Positions 21,339 to 34,516 of a stretch of 64,000 nt of DNA are shown here, piece after piece. The stretch's first letter is position 1. Each line of letters begins with the position of its first letter. Where the stretch lies: positions 75,202,863 through 75,266,862 of the forward strand of contig CM064861.1 of the NCBI GenBank assembly GCA_032719365.1. Direction: 5' to 3'. Origin of the DNA: Prinsepia uniflora. Taxonomy: Eukaryota > Streptophyta > Magnoliopsida > Rosales > Rosaceae. The notes below the pieces were generated by a model. It saw only the letters and a program-made list of their open reading frames with translations. It was not told the DNA's origin and made no database searches. A program made the position numbers and the translations under genes.

Positions 21339-24279
21339 TGTAACGACCCGTCCCGAATATCGGGATTTAATAATATTTAATGGTGATTTACTAATCTGGG
21401 ATTAGTTGTGTGATTTCGGACGAATTGTGCAAAATGACCGTTTTGCCCCTAGGCGTGGGCAAAACGTTGACTTTTAATTCGGATGGTCAAATGGACTTTG
21501 ACCGATGACCGTGACGTAGTTCGGGACGTCACGAGTTCATAGACAGGTGGCACGTTCGATTCCGACGTTCGTGGTGAAAGTTATGATGTACGGAAGTTCA
21601 TGGGCGTTTTCGTAATTTGAACGTAATAAGGGGAAAATGTTGACTTTTTGATCAGGTGGTCCGATGGCCGAGGACCGAGGACCGTTAGGAAGGTCTCGAT
21701 GCCCTGAGTTCATAGACAGGCGGCACGCATCAATCGGAGTCCGTATGACCGAGTTACGGGTCAGGATGCGTGAGGGGCATTTTGGTAATTTTCTGCACAA
21801 GGGCAGAATTGTAATTTCACGGGGGGTACTGTTTCATTGAACAGCCGTGAAGGTGGATGCTTTCTGCGATCGATCCCGTGATTGTTTATCAATTTAATTG
21901 AGTTAATTGGACCAGTATGAGGTGGAATTGCACATGTTTGGTGCTGGCAATTGATCAAAAGGACATGGGCACTGGTTGTTTAATGTTTTCGGGTCAGTGC
22001 AGGGGAACTTTGCACAGTCATTTGAGGACACTTTTGGACGCCTTTAACGGCTGAATTGAATTAAAATAATGGTGAGTGAGTCGAGAGTGGTTCACTGAGA
22101 TTGAGAATGAGAGGAATGAGTGAGTTTGGGGCTGGAATTCTCTGAAAACCCGAAACTGGGTTCTGGGAAATTCAAATACAAATTCCTAGTTTTAGGCCAG
22201 CCCAAGCCTAATTGAGGATGGATTGAGCTTTCTGGAAGTTCAACGAGTCGAACCAGATCAAATGGAGCAAGCTTTGGGGCTCCTAGGGCCGTGGACGGAC
22301 GAGGTGGACGGCCGGAAAACTCGAGCTTGAGTTGTGGTGATTGAGGTAATGTCGGGTTCAATTAATCATGCTAATTGGTTCGTGTTAGTCCTTATATGCT
22401 TCATATGAAGTTAATTTGACAATGGTTAAGGATTGATGGAGTTTTGGTGATTGACCCGTTTTGGGTGATCACGGGTTAATGGCTTGATTAAGGAATAGTT
22501 GATGTTGATCGATGTCACAGAACTGAAATTCATATGCTAATGATTGTTTTAGGATCAAGAACGGATTGAATTGATGTCGAATTGGGTGTGATTGAACCGG
22601 ATCCTATCGCGGGTAATCAGACCCGTTTACCAGACAAACGGGTGAAGGTGGTGACTGTAGCAGTCACTGTAGCAGGCGCGTGGCTTTCACGCGCAGCCAC
22701 TCACGGCGGCACGTGACGGCGCGTGGGCACGAATCTCGAGGTGAGGTCAACATGACTTTTATCCTATACAATGTTACGAACATTTTGGGATTGGTTTCGT
22801 GTCGATCGGATCCCGTTTCGTTATTGTTCGGGATGTCCGAAGGTTTTAAATCCAGTTTAAAAATACTTAAAAATTCGGGAAAATTACGGGACTTGAATAG
22901 GTTGTTAATGATGAGGTTAGTGATCCTCTAATGTGATTTGAACAGGATTGGGAGTCCCGGTGATTGTGGTGTGGCCCGGGAAGGCCTATGGCACCCGTAT
23001 CGAGGCACTCGGTTAAACGGTCTGTGAGTGGACATTGGTTTTATAAATTCGATGCATGCATAACTGTTTCATGATTGTTATAATTGTGATTATATGATTT
23101 ATGTTGGATATCAGTGAATTTATATGTTTTCACGCATTTCGAGGCGATTTACGTGTTTGCACGTGAATCGAGGTTTTCTGGATTTGCACTGATTTCCATA
23201 AATGTGGTTGGATATGATTTCATGAAACGGTTACGGATTTGTTAAAATGAATCGGGCCAGGGGCCCAGTTAACTTATAAATCGGGCCAGGGGTCCAGTTA
23301 ACTTATGAATCGGACCAGGGGCCCAGTTAACTTATAAATCGGGTCAGGGGTCCAGTTAACTTATGAATCGGGCCAGGGGCCCAGTTGACTTATGAAATCG
23401 GGCCAGGGGCCCAATTGATTTATATATGCGATTTCGGGTCGGGGACCCTAAAATGGAATTGAATAAATGATTTTGGATTTGATTTAACTATTTGGAATTA
23501 TGACGGTTTTATGGAAATTCGGGGCAGGGCCCTTGTGATATTTTGGAAATGAATAATTGAATGTGTTCCACAAAACCATCTCGATATGAGGATATTTATA
23601 TCCTGGTCTCCTCCAAGTGTCGGGGACACTGGAGAAGTCACGGTGCATTGCCTGCGAGGGCTCATTGTACGGACCTACCGGACCGTATAGTGATCCAGGA
23701 GCAGGATTGCTGGACGTCATGGACGTCAGACATCGGGGATGTCAGAGATATGGACCCGGTGAGACCCCGGGCAGCACGCGTTGCTTAATACCGTGAGATA
23801 TGACGTCTGGAACATCAAGCGTCTAGGACGCTAGGCATCGGGGATGCTGGAGATGGAAAAATAATAAATGAATATTACTGGATTGATGAAATAACTCTTG
23901 GATTGACTTTTGGAGTTTGAAAATATGCTTTGGTTTCCGGGCTAAGGCCCTAAATGGTTATTTCTAAATAAATATGGGATTATTGGTTTTGGTGCATGCA
24001 TATGATTTTACTGAGGGGCATAAATGTCTTATAAATGTTTTAAGCAGACTTGTTTATTTTCGTCCACTCACAGCTTTTGTTTTTAATGCCCTTCAGGTTG
24101 ATTCCGGATACGATTGCAGCAGAGACTTGGGCATCGCACACCTCCTCCATCGATCCTTACGCACTCTGGAAGCCCGTTTGGGCAATGGCAATCGGTTATC
24201 CCTTGTCTGACGCCTCTTGTCAGACGGGAGCACGTCACATTCCATGGTAATCCCGGGGGGATTGGGATGGGTCGCGTCA
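21339..24279 (+). mobile_element. A-family LTR, copy 2 (middle LTR of tandem element)
   Basis: A 2.94-kb LTR nearly identical to copy 1, with a few transitions and a 9-bp duplication near 21670. It serves both as 3' LTR of the first unit and 5' LTR of the second, because a primer site and interior follow it. Arms are at 23022-23033 and 24062-24073, and the stem-loop array at 23254-23448. Confidence 0.9.
23254..23448 (+). repeat. 28-29-bp tandem stem-loop array, LTR copy 2
   Basis: Counterpart of 16607-16801, with a few point changes in the arms (GGACC and GGGTC variants) and the same GGGTC-GGG-GACCC final unit. Confidence 0.85.
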
Positions 24280-27200
24280 AGTGGTATCAGAGCAGGTTTT
24301 GCTCTTTTGTGCGCAAAGGTCGAGGGTGTGATGTCTCTTGGGGCTGCGGTTCCGTTGTCAACCTGATAGATAGTTTTGGGTTTGTATGGTGAATTGGGTG
24401 TGTTTGGCCGATACGCCGTTCATTGATGCGATTCAACCCAAGTGGGGTTGTATACGATTAACTGGTAATATGGGACCGTCAGTTCGGTCATGTGATTATG
24501 GATTGTTGTGCCATTCGGCACAGCTGGGTTCAGGGAACCCCATTGGAATAATGTTATGGAAATACGAAACTCAGTTGAGTATTGGTCTAAGTTATGGACC
24601 CTGGTAGTGTTGGCTAGTGTACGGGGTGTTGGTGCATCGGAGTTAGCCGATGACCTTCGTGGTGGAACCCACGTTGAATTGACGATTGGATTGGATTTGA
24701 CGTCTATGCGATGTCAGGACCGCGGGGTCGGTCAGGTTGTGGATTTTACTACAGAGGGTAGTTGGGTTCGGTGGAACCCTAGGGTGTGATTTTGGAACCC
24801 TAAATTATAATTGATTGACCAAAAGGTGAACCTTAAGTGAGAACTTGTGCTGCGACGAGCGGCTGAGGTCATGGATGACCATGTGGATGACTCTAGTGAG
24901 TCTTATGGGTTTCGATCTACGGATACGGTTATGAGAAAATATGGAATCCCGTGTTGGATCTAATATTAGTGTGTTGTGTGGATACGGATCTTGACAACGA
25001 TGACTGTTGGTCGACAGTTGTGTAGAGATGACTGGCTATCGAGGGTATTCAGTGTGGCTTTCACATTTGAGGATCAGGGGATGTTCAGGGAACGTCCATT
25101 ATCCTGATGTGCCAGTGGTCAAATTGGAGGTACCCATAGTCGTGGGGTACGAGCGATGTTACGGGATCATTGTTCGGAATGAACGAAGATCCAGGGTAAC
25201 AACTTTGCACACAGTGTGCTAGCACGGATGTTCGTGTGCTAGCATGGATGTTCGTGTGCTATGTATGGATGTTGGTATGGTGATACCTTTATGCCAATAC
25301 TAGTATGGATGCCTGTGTGCTGATACTAGTGTTGATGATAGTACGTTGGTGCTGGTGCTAGCGCTGGTGCAGGTGACAGTAATTGTGATGACGATGAGCC
25401 CCCAGTTGGGGTGTGACTCCGTCATGATGGACAGATGATTGGTATCTGCGACTCAGTGGTGGTTGAGTCTTGGACTGGATGGGATCCAGTGGAGGTTGTG
25501 TCGTGTTGGGATAAGTCCCAACCGATATACGATGACTTGTGATGAACGGTTAAAATGGTATGATTGAAATTTGGGGAATCTTGGGGTGCTGTTCCCTATG
25601 TCAGGTGTATTGGAGGATTTGGGGAGTTGTTGTCAACTCCGAGATTGGTTTGTTGGTATACTTCTTATATCCCCAGAGAGTACAAGGAAATTATTGAAAT
25701 TGGAAAAGTCGGGGAAACCATTCGTGGTATTGAGGTGTGATTTTGTGATTGCGAATCACTTGGAACCTGAGGATTGAACCTATATGGGTTGAGATGTGAG
25801 ACGAAGGCAGTATGGTATGCACATCCAGGCAGAGTTGAGGAAATTTCCGTTCGGCATGGGGGTGTGTGCATACATGATTATTGACGGACGTGAGGTCCGA
25901 GTAATGAATTGATTGTGGACACGTGGTGATCCAAGTGAGGTATGGACGTGGGCAGTCCAGTGGTTGGACTTGACATCTCATTGGGAGCATGTCTGTTTCC
26001 AACATGGTTGGAACTCCCGATCCGGGGAGAGTTGTGATTGGGGGAACGAGAGGAGTGCTCGTTTCCGCATCAGTGATTGGTATTCTGAAGTCATTAGGGT
26101 TGACTTCATATTTCCTGCCGTGGCAGATGATGATTGTTGCTACCAGTACGTTGAGCGTGTATTGGTAGGTGGACCCATGTTTGGCTTGGGTTCATTGGAC
26201 ACAAGAAGTTTTGTATGATTTTGGATTTGGTGGTGATATGCGTGGTCATCTTTCCACCAAGGGAAATTTGGCGAAGGATTCAATTGAGGGTGTAAGACCC
26301 TACGATCAGCTTCCAGATGGATTGTTAGCTATGTGAGCATGTGTGGATCCTAGGTGGATCTGATTTGTGATGTTGTCGACTTTGGTCGATGTGACGATCT
26401 AGGATCGTGATGTTACTTGTCGGGTGACGTAGCAATGGATATGGATTGTGATCGTGATGATCCAGATTGGACGTGAGTTTATCACTCTTACCTTGATATG
26501 TGAGTCGTAAATGACGGGACTGAACTTCGTTTCGAAGTGGAGTCCTTATGGTTTGTGACTTGGTTGAGTAGGTTTCCGATGTGGTCGGATTTCGTCAACC
26601 TTTGACGTGTGGATATTGGGATTGGCTTCCCTATGGAGTCAATCGAGTGTTTTGGACAGGCAACTGATAGATTCGGTTATGTTACGTCTTGATGGACGTG
26701 AACGAGATTTTGGGTTTTGGAATCGAATTTCTGGGTGACGATTCAGGATTCGATTGCGAAGCTCGAAAATGGATTACTGGATTTGGGTGCGGAATGATTA
26801 TTCCAATGCTAGCTTACGGAATAATGATTTCGGATTCGGATTTGGACATGGAATAAAAAAATATGATGTCTGGGTTCGGGTTCGGGATTTATTACGAAAT
26901 TGCGGATTCGGATTCGGAATTGGAACTAGATGATGGGTGGAGTTCGTTTTGTCTCATGTTGGTTTGGGCAAAGGTACTCCATTTTTGGAACGTGTTTGGC
27001 TACGACCTAGGTGGTTGTAGGCGGATTGATGGATTGATGTACGTACAGGGTACGTTGTGCGAGGATTGTTACGGGTTAGGCTGAGTGATGCCTAATGGCG
27101 GTACATGGGATGTACCGGTGGTGTATGATTAAACGTGTTGGTAATCGGCTTGGTTCCGATATCATTTGTTTGGTTGTGATTGTGGACTGGACATTGGATA

Positions 27201-27426
27201 CTGTGCGCTGTGCAGATTGATTTTGCCGGGTTCAGTGATTGTATGAGCAGGTGCTCTTAGCCATGGTTGGCTAGTGGAACCCTGGTATTGAGATGTGTGA
27301 TCACTGCTGGGCTGGTATTCAATGTGTTCTAGTTACACCACTTGATTGTGTAAGTTGATGGTACACTCAAGATGAGTGAATTGGTGGTCTGAGTAACCAC
27401 GAGTAGCCTTGTGTGATTTTATCACA
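24280..27426 (+). mobile_element. Second, truncated internal region of the tandem element
   Basis: A near-identical copy of 17633-20779 with a primer site at 24282-24294. It stops abruptly at 27426, within the right arm of a GTGTGATTTTATCACAC hairpin, and is followed by unrelated AT-rich DNA. The final about 560 bases of the interior and the third LTR are missing. It carries no coding sequence. Confidence 0.85.
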
Positions 27427-27692
27427 ATTCATATCAATCCTAAATATAAAATACAAAAAAATAAAAACTTTGGTCCCCATCAAAATTAAACTAAATTGAT
27501 TCCAAACTTGGAGCCAATTCAATGCTGACTAAATTCAAACTGGAAAAAGTTCAAATGACAAATATATACATATGTTTTTCAATATAATTTATCCCCAAGT
27601 AACCATAATTGAAAACAAAAACTAAATTTGAAAAGAAAGATTAAAAATTGTAGGGATTTGGAGAGCAGGAACATTAGTTGGGAAGCCAGAAG
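27427..27692. other. AT-rich sequence without recognisable feature
   Basis: This lies between the truncated element and the next LTR. I see no gene or repeat structure. AGAAG at 27688-27692 is the putative left TSD of the following LTR. Confidence 0.6.
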
Positions 27693-29829
27693 TGTAACGA
27701 CCCGTCCCGAATATCGGGATTAATTATTACTTAATTATGGATTTAGAATGATTAATCGGGGATTAATCGAGAGTATTCGGACGGACGGTGTAAAATGACC
27801 GTTTTACCCCTGAATTTGGGTAAAATGTTGATTTTTGACTCGGGGAGTCAAACGTACGAGGACCGATGTCTGTGACGTAGATCGAGACGTCACGAGTCCG
27901 TAGATAGGTGACACGTCAAAATCTGACGTCGAACAGGGAAGCTATGGTCACGGGAGCAGAATCGACTAAACTTACGTTCCGAGATTAGATTAAACTAATA
28001 ATAAAATACTGAGGGATTGATGAGTGACAAGTGGACCCTTGGATTAGTGACAAGTGTCACTCATCCCATGACCCAAAATCCACAAAAGGGGATCTTGTCC
28101 CATTGGCTGTTTTTATATTATATATATTATTCATTCTCTCATCCCAGCCGTCCATCTCTCTCAATCTTCTCATCCTTACTACTCATTCTATCTTCACCCC
28201 TCTCATCTGATCATCATCACCGAACTTCATCTTTCTTCTCCAAACCCGTGCACCACCATTTCCATACAAACCCCACAACCCTCGCACCATGATCTTCATC
28301 TGTCATTGTGATTGGCTGAGGGAGGCTGAGTGTGTGACCTTTGGGTGAGGTGAGACGATGCTGGTGGTGAGTGTGTGAAACTGGTGTTCAGTGAGGGTCA
28401 GCTGAGAGAGTGAAAAACAGAGTGTGTGTGTGTGTGTGATCGTGAACCCAACCCTCTCAAACCTCACCTATTGCTTGTTTTGTGGAAATAAGAAATGAGG
28501 GGGAGGCTTCGGTGAGTTCAACGATGGCAATGACAGTGGCCCACGACGGCGAAGAAAGGTAAGAAACCGTAAGGCCCTATTTGAATTCGAAAATGGCAAA
28601 CTTGGTTTTAGAAGTTCTTGATCAATTTGGTTGTTGGAATGATGTTTTGGATGTTAAGGCAAGTCGATAGGACCTGGAACGAAGGCCAACGATGGCCAGG
28701 ATCACGTGAACGCGCCAAAGGAAAATCGATGGCTTGATCGATGATCGGGAAGGCAATCTACAAGTTCTAATTTCATGTTTTGACATTGTAGATCGAGTCT
28801 ATAGATTGGGACGAAGCTAATGGAAGAAAAAGGATAAAAAAACGGAGTCAAAATGAGTGACTTAGGGTGTCGAACCGGTCATGCCAGTCCAGTTGGACTG
28901 GATTTGCACGGATCGAGCCGAACCGGGTTCGACCAAGTTGAAGAAGACTGTGCAGCTCGCGCATGGCTCGCACGCACAGTAGTACCTTTGGATGGCGCGT
29001 GAGGGCGCGTGGGCTCTATTGTCGAGGCACGCTAAACATGCAATTTTAAGTATTCAATGTAATGAACATTTTGAGACTAGTTTCTTGTCGATCGGATATC
29101 ATTTCGATATAGTTCGGGATGTCCGAAGGTTTAGGATCAAGTTTAAATACGTTTAAAAATTCGAGAAAATTACGAGGCTTTAATGGAAGGTTAATGAAGT
29201 GGTTAGTAACCCTCTAGTATGATTTGGACAGGTCCGGGAGTTCCTAGGACGGTGGTTTAGCCTGGGGAGGCTTATGGCACGTATATCGAGGAGGTAGCGT
29301 AGGGCGGTCTGTGAGTGGACAATGTTTTCTAAACTGTGATGCATGCATAACTGTTTTATATGTTTTATATACATGATTTCTATGATGATGATTGTGGTAT
29401 TAGTGATTTACATATTTACACATATTTCGAGATAATTCCCGTATTTGCATGTATTTCGATGTTACGATTTTATACTGTGGTTATACGTGATTGTGGTTTT
29501 AATAATGGTTCAATTGTGTGGTTTTGGATTTGGAAATATGGAATCGGGCTTGAGACCCATTTGGTTTACAAACTATCGAACTTGGAGTCCATTTGATTGA
29601 ATGAGGCATCAGGCTAGGGGCCCAGTTGATTTACGAAATCGAGCTGAGACGTATTTGAGTTATGTGATCGGATCGGGGGCCCGGTTGGTTTATGAAATCG
29701 GGCATGAGACCCAATTGTGATTTATAAATGTGATTTCGGGTCGGGGACCCTAAATGGTTTTGGAATTATGGATTTGTGATGGCTTTATAAAACTGTTTTT
29801 CATATACCATATGGATACGAAGACATGTT
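27693..29829 (+). mobile_element. A-related LTR, 5' part (interrupted)
   Basis: Starts TGTAACGACCCGTCCCG and runs through the conserved box, a (GT)n run (28422-28438) and arm CTGTGAGTGGAC (29309-29320). At 29829 it is interrupted by another LTR with TSD CATGT (29825-29829 and 40222-40226). It resumes at 40227. The stem-loop units at 29545-29755 include GAACT-TGG-AGTCC. Confidence 0.8.
28422..28438. repeat. (GT)n microsatellite
   Basis: Seventeen bases of alternating GT within the LTR. Confidence 0.9.
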
Positions 29830-31111
29830 GTAATAACCCGTCCTGATAACCGAGATTAGGTTAGTGGTTAATGACGGATTAGTGAAGTTAATCGGGGATT
29901 AATTGGATACTTTCGAACGGACGGTGCGAAATGACGGGTTTGCCCTTGGAATTGGACGAACGGTTGAATTTTTGTTCGGGAGGTCAAATGGACTTTGACC
30001 GATGATTGTGACATAGTTCGGGATGTCACGAGTTCATAGACAGATGGCACGTCCGATTCCAACATCCGAGGAGAAAGTTATGACGTTCGGAAGTTCAAGG
30101 GTATTTTGGTAAGTTGGTTGAAATATGGCAAATGGTTGACTTTTTAGACGACAAGTTAATTTCATGTATTTCGAGGACCATTAGGTAGGTCTCAATTCCC
30201 TGAGTACGACGACAGGCGGCACGCTGTCACCGGACTTCAGACAGTTCGAATATAAGTCTAAATATATGAAGGGTAAAATGGTAATTTGCGCATTAGGGGT
30301 AAAATTGTGTTTTGTCTGCCTATGTTTACATTTTGATCAGTGGGCTGAGGACACCTGTCCCTGGTGAGATATTTTTACTTGGAATCAGTCGAACATGGAC
30401 ATCTGTCCATTCTCAAGTGGCTTCTAGCCATTTCTCAAATAGATGATGAATTAAAAGAAGGCGATGAACGTTTAAACAGGGCAGTCGTGTTTATGGTTTC
30501 AAATTGAGCAGAGAGGGGGCTACCAGCAGTTGTGTGGGTGTGACTGAGTAAGAACCAGAGAGAATATTGTGTGAGAGTGAAGAATTAGGGGGATGTGTTG
30601 CACAATTTTGAAACAGAGGAACATAGTGGCTGTGTTTGTGGGTGTGAGTGAACTGTGAGAAACAATCCAATCCTCCTCAATGGTGAGAAGTGTGTGAAGG
30701 AAATTGAGGGACTAGACGATGAGGTTGGTGCCACCGAGATGACCGTCGTGGGTGGCGGTCCTGAACCATGGAATTTTTTGCAACCCGTGAACTTCAACTG
30801 CACACAATCACCTTTAAACCTCAACTCTTGGCCATAACGTGTGAAGGAGTGTTGGAAAAAGGACTCAGATGCACGTGGTGGTGCCCACGGCGATGAACGG
30901 CGACGGTGGTAAGTCGTTATTTCAGTAAACGGTTCAGTTGAACTCAGAAATGGTCAATCACGATTTAGTATTTATTGATTAATTTTATTGATTGGAAATG
31001 TCTCTGGAGGTTACATAGGTTGTTCTAGAATCGAAAACAGGGAAAATAGGGGGCTGAAACCATGAAAAAATAATGGAGGAAGGATGATGTTTGAAGGTTG
31101 ATCGGACAAGT
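29830..31111 (+). mobile_element. B-related LTR, 5' part (interrupted)
   Basis: Begins TGTAATAACCCGTCC directly after TSD CATGT. It matches the first about 1.3 kb of the solo LTR at 4631. A further LTR element enters at 31112. The 3' end of this LTR is at about 39441-40221, closed by the matching CATGT, so together they were one solo LTR; its middle is lost. Confidence 0.8.
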
Positions 31112-34100
31112 TGTAACGACCCGGACGTTCAAAAAAGGGGAATTTGGAAAATTTGAAGAAAATGACGATTTTGCCCCTAGGTAATGGGCGAACGGTTGAC
31201 TTTTTGCTCGGACGATCAGACGGACTTTGAACAATGACTGTGACGTAGTTTGGGACGTCACGAGCTCATAGACAGGTGGCACGCCCGATCTCGACGTTCG
31301 AGGAGAAAGTTATGACGTTCGGAAGTTCAAGGGCATTTTCATAATTAGGACAAAAATAGGGAAAATGTTGACTTTTTGATTGACCACTGATTTTCACACA
31401 ACTCGAGGACCGTTAGGTAGGTCTCGATGCCCTGAGTACAACGACAGGCGGCACGCTAAAAACGGACATCAGACGGTTGAGTTACGGGTCTCGAAAGAGG
31501 AGGGGCATTTTGGTAATTTTGTGCACAAGGGCAAAACAGTAATTTCACAGGGGCACTGTTTGAAACCGTGGAAACAGGGACTGAAACACCGTGCTTGGGT
31601 GGTCTGATCAAGAAATTGTTTAATTGTGAGTGGCTTTGGGTCAGTTGAGGTAGTGGAAACAACTTGGTGTGGCTGGTGGCAGATTACAGAGCACGGGTGT
31701 TTGAACTGGGGACTGAATCCGTGTGAGTGCTGTTGGAAATTGAGAATAGAGCATTTGTGAATTGTTTATGAAATTGAGAGGTTTGGGCAGAGCATGGGTT
31801 ACATTGTTTAAGGGAGTGAAGTGACCTAATGAATTGCTAGGGAGGACGGAGAGAAACAGAGAGCCACTGGAGAGATTGAGAGATCAGAGAGACTGAAATA
31901 GCAAGTTTAGAAATTGGAGGGAAAAATTAAAATGTTAATTTGTGAGATGTGAGGGCCCAAACAGAGATCAAGAACAGCTTCCCGAGCTTGTGTAGACTGC
32001 AACCACGCAAAAATCGAAAGGTATTGGTCATGTTTTGACCCCGAACTAGAGTTCAATTTCTGGGAAAAAGTCGAGCTAGAGTTCAGACGGTTGGAGGGCT
32101 TAAAGCTTAAAATTGAGCTTGGAGTTCTGTTCTCATGGATCTTGCGAAACTTCTGAGTGGATCAATTTCAAGGAAACAATCGAGTTGGTCGAGATTGAAG
32201 GATGAACAGTGCAAGTCTGTTCTTCGATGTTTCGATTTCAAATCGGCTGGTTTAAGGTAAGATGTCACAGATTGAAGGTCACAGAGCCCTAATTAGATAC
32301 TTGGCGATCCTACTGAATGTTTGAATTGATGCAATTAGGTTGGAATTGAAGGAATCCCAGCCGGGTCACGCCGCGGGCCAACGGACCCGTTTATCAGCCA
32401 GACGGGTTGGGACGACGACTGTAGCATCACTGTAGCTGGCACGTGAGTTTCATGCGTAGCCACTCACGGCTGCGCGTGAGGGCGCGTGGACCCGAATCTC
32501 GAGGTAAGTTCAACACGACTTTTGTCCTATACATTGTAACAAACATTTTAGCGTTGGTTTCGAATTTATCGGACACCGTTTCGATGTTATTTCGAGGGTC
32601 CGAAGGTTTATGTTACGTTTTTAACTAACGTTTAATTCCCAAAAAATTATGGGAAATTAGTATGATGTTATTGGAGTCCTTAGTGACGCCGAGGAATGAT
32701 TTCGGACAGGATTCGAGATTTCTGGAAAATGTCAAAAATTACGGAAACGCGTGCAGCGCGAAAACGAGCATTATAGACGGTGTGTGAGTGGACTTTGCTT
32801 TCTAAAATTTAATGCATGCATAAATGTTTCTATGATTTTAATGATTATGATTATGACTTGTGATAATTCCGATTTCCGTATTTATACGTATGTTTTATAT
32901 GCATACGAAATTGCACGTATTGTGTGACTATGGTTTTTCTTATGTTTTGATGATGGTGTGATGAACGATTTTACATGATTTGTGTGTATGATGTTTTAAG
33001 GATATTTCGATTATGATTGTGAGTATGATTTACGGTTTTGACACGTATTTTGAGAATGACACGGATTTGCACGTTTTACGAGATTTCGAGTATGTTGTGG
33101 TTTGACCGTGATTTTGGTGATTTGATTATGGTTTTGATGTTTTGACCTTGGGATTTGAAATATGATGTGATTTCAAGGATTTAAAACGGATTTTGAAAAA
33201 GGTGATTTCGGGCTTGGTGCCTAGGGCATAAAAGTAATTTTGATGAACGAGATTTCGGTTTCGGAAGTTGAAAATGGATTTCTGGTTTGGGTTCCGAGTG
33301 ACGTTTCCGGATGCCGGCTTACGGAATCATTATTGCGAATTCGAATTCGGGAATGGATGATGGTTTGATAAAGTGATTTGATATGATTATACATGTCCCG
33401 ATTTTAATGATGATTTGATTATGTTTCGTGAAGTAATATTTTGGGATTGAATGTGGAAATTCGGACATGAGTCCTATTATGACAAAATGTGATTTCGGAT
33501 TGATTTTGGAATTTAGATCACGATGGATCCTGGATTGTTGTGATTTACGAATGGTTTTTGGTTCAAAGACCCGGTATTATTGCTGGATTATTTTTTGGGT
33601 TTAAAGACCCGGTACTAAAGCTGGATCATGTTTTGAGTTTAAAGACTCGGTTAATTGATGACGGGGGAGGGCCCTTAATGAGTTTAAAGACTCGGTTACT
33701 GTTTTGAGTTTAAAGACTTGGTATGATACCCCCGAGGCCTATTGATTATGTTATGAGTTTAAAGACTCGTTGATATCCCGGGAAGGCCTGATTATACGCA
33801 TGGTTTTGAGTTTAAAGACTCGGGCGCACTTGAGATCCAGCAGATTGTTTGACTTGTGAATTCCTATTGGTTTCCGATGTTCGGATGTGTTGGGCAGTGG
33901 CCCGGTTTATATGATTGATGGATTTTGGATTATATTGTGTACTTAGATTTGATTCATGATTTTGGGCTGAGGCCCTGTGTTTATGATTGCGGGCTAAGAC
34001 CCGAAGGTTAAGAAAAGGGAAAAGGATTTTGATTTTCGCACACGGTTTTCTTATGATGAAAATGTAACGGATTGCGAAATGATTTTCGAATGCATGCATT

Positions 34101-34368
34101 GGTTTTACGTGGAGGGTAGAAATGTTTTTCTGTAACTATTTTATAAACTGATTTATTTTTGTCCACTCACACCTTTTATGTTTTTATTGACCTCCAGGTC
34201 CTGGCGCGTTGATCGAGGCTGCTCGAGAGGCGGAGGCATGAGTGAGTACTTGTGTGGCTATCCCTGGTTTGGCAAGTACTGAGGGTAATTTGGGAACTTC
34301 AGTCGACTTGCCAGACGGGAATAGGACCAAACACGGTTATCAATGTCCCTTCGGGGGCGGTCTTGTCA
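31112..34368 (+). mobile_element. D-family 5' LTR (3.26 kb) of a partial Ty3 element
   Basis: Runs from TGTAACGACCCGG to TCTTGTCA and is followed by a primer site at 34372. The arms are of the GTGT/ACAC type: GTGTGAGTGGAC (32782-32793) and GTCCACTCACAC (34161-34172), 1.39 kb apart. GGGT/ACCC and GAGT/ACTC hairpins cluster at 33560-33821. CAAGT (31107-31111) is the putative left TSD; its partner is lost because the element's 3' end is deleted. Confidence 0.85.
33560..33821 (+). repeat. GRGTTYAAAGACYC hairpin cluster in D LTR
   Basis: Units change from GGTT...AACC-like and GGGTTTAAAGACCC to GAGTTTAAAGACTC along the array, keeping the arms complementary. Confidence 0.7.
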
Positions 34369-34371
34369 ATT

Positions 34372-34383
34372 TGGTATCAGAGC
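34372..34383 (+). other. Primer binding site, tRNA-iMet type
   Basis: TGGTATCAGAGC lies three bases after the D LTR end. Confidence 0.9.
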
Positions 34384-34411
34384 ACTAGGTTGCTGATTCT
34401 GTTGCCACATC

Positions 34412-34516
34412 ATGCCTCCGAAGCATAAGCCTCGTGCACGACCTGGTAGTGAGATGAGTATACGAGAGAGTATGAGACCTCGTGATGGATCTCGGATGAG
34501 ATTGACCCTGGAATGA
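34412..34516 (+). pseudogene. gag start fragment of Ty3-type element
   Basis: An ATG about 30 bases after the primer site opens a frame beginning MPPKHKPRARPGSE, rich in basic residues and proline. This is typical of the first residues of plant Ty3 gag polyproteins (MPPRR-like). A stop follows after about 34 codons, and no capsid or zinc-knuckle region is recognisable downstream. Confidence 0.45.

Noticed and set aside
14699..27426. Two independent insertions side by side
   Set aside because: The two units share one middle LTR with a polypurine tract before it and a primer site after it, and no TSD separates them. Recombination or an assembly duplication fits better.
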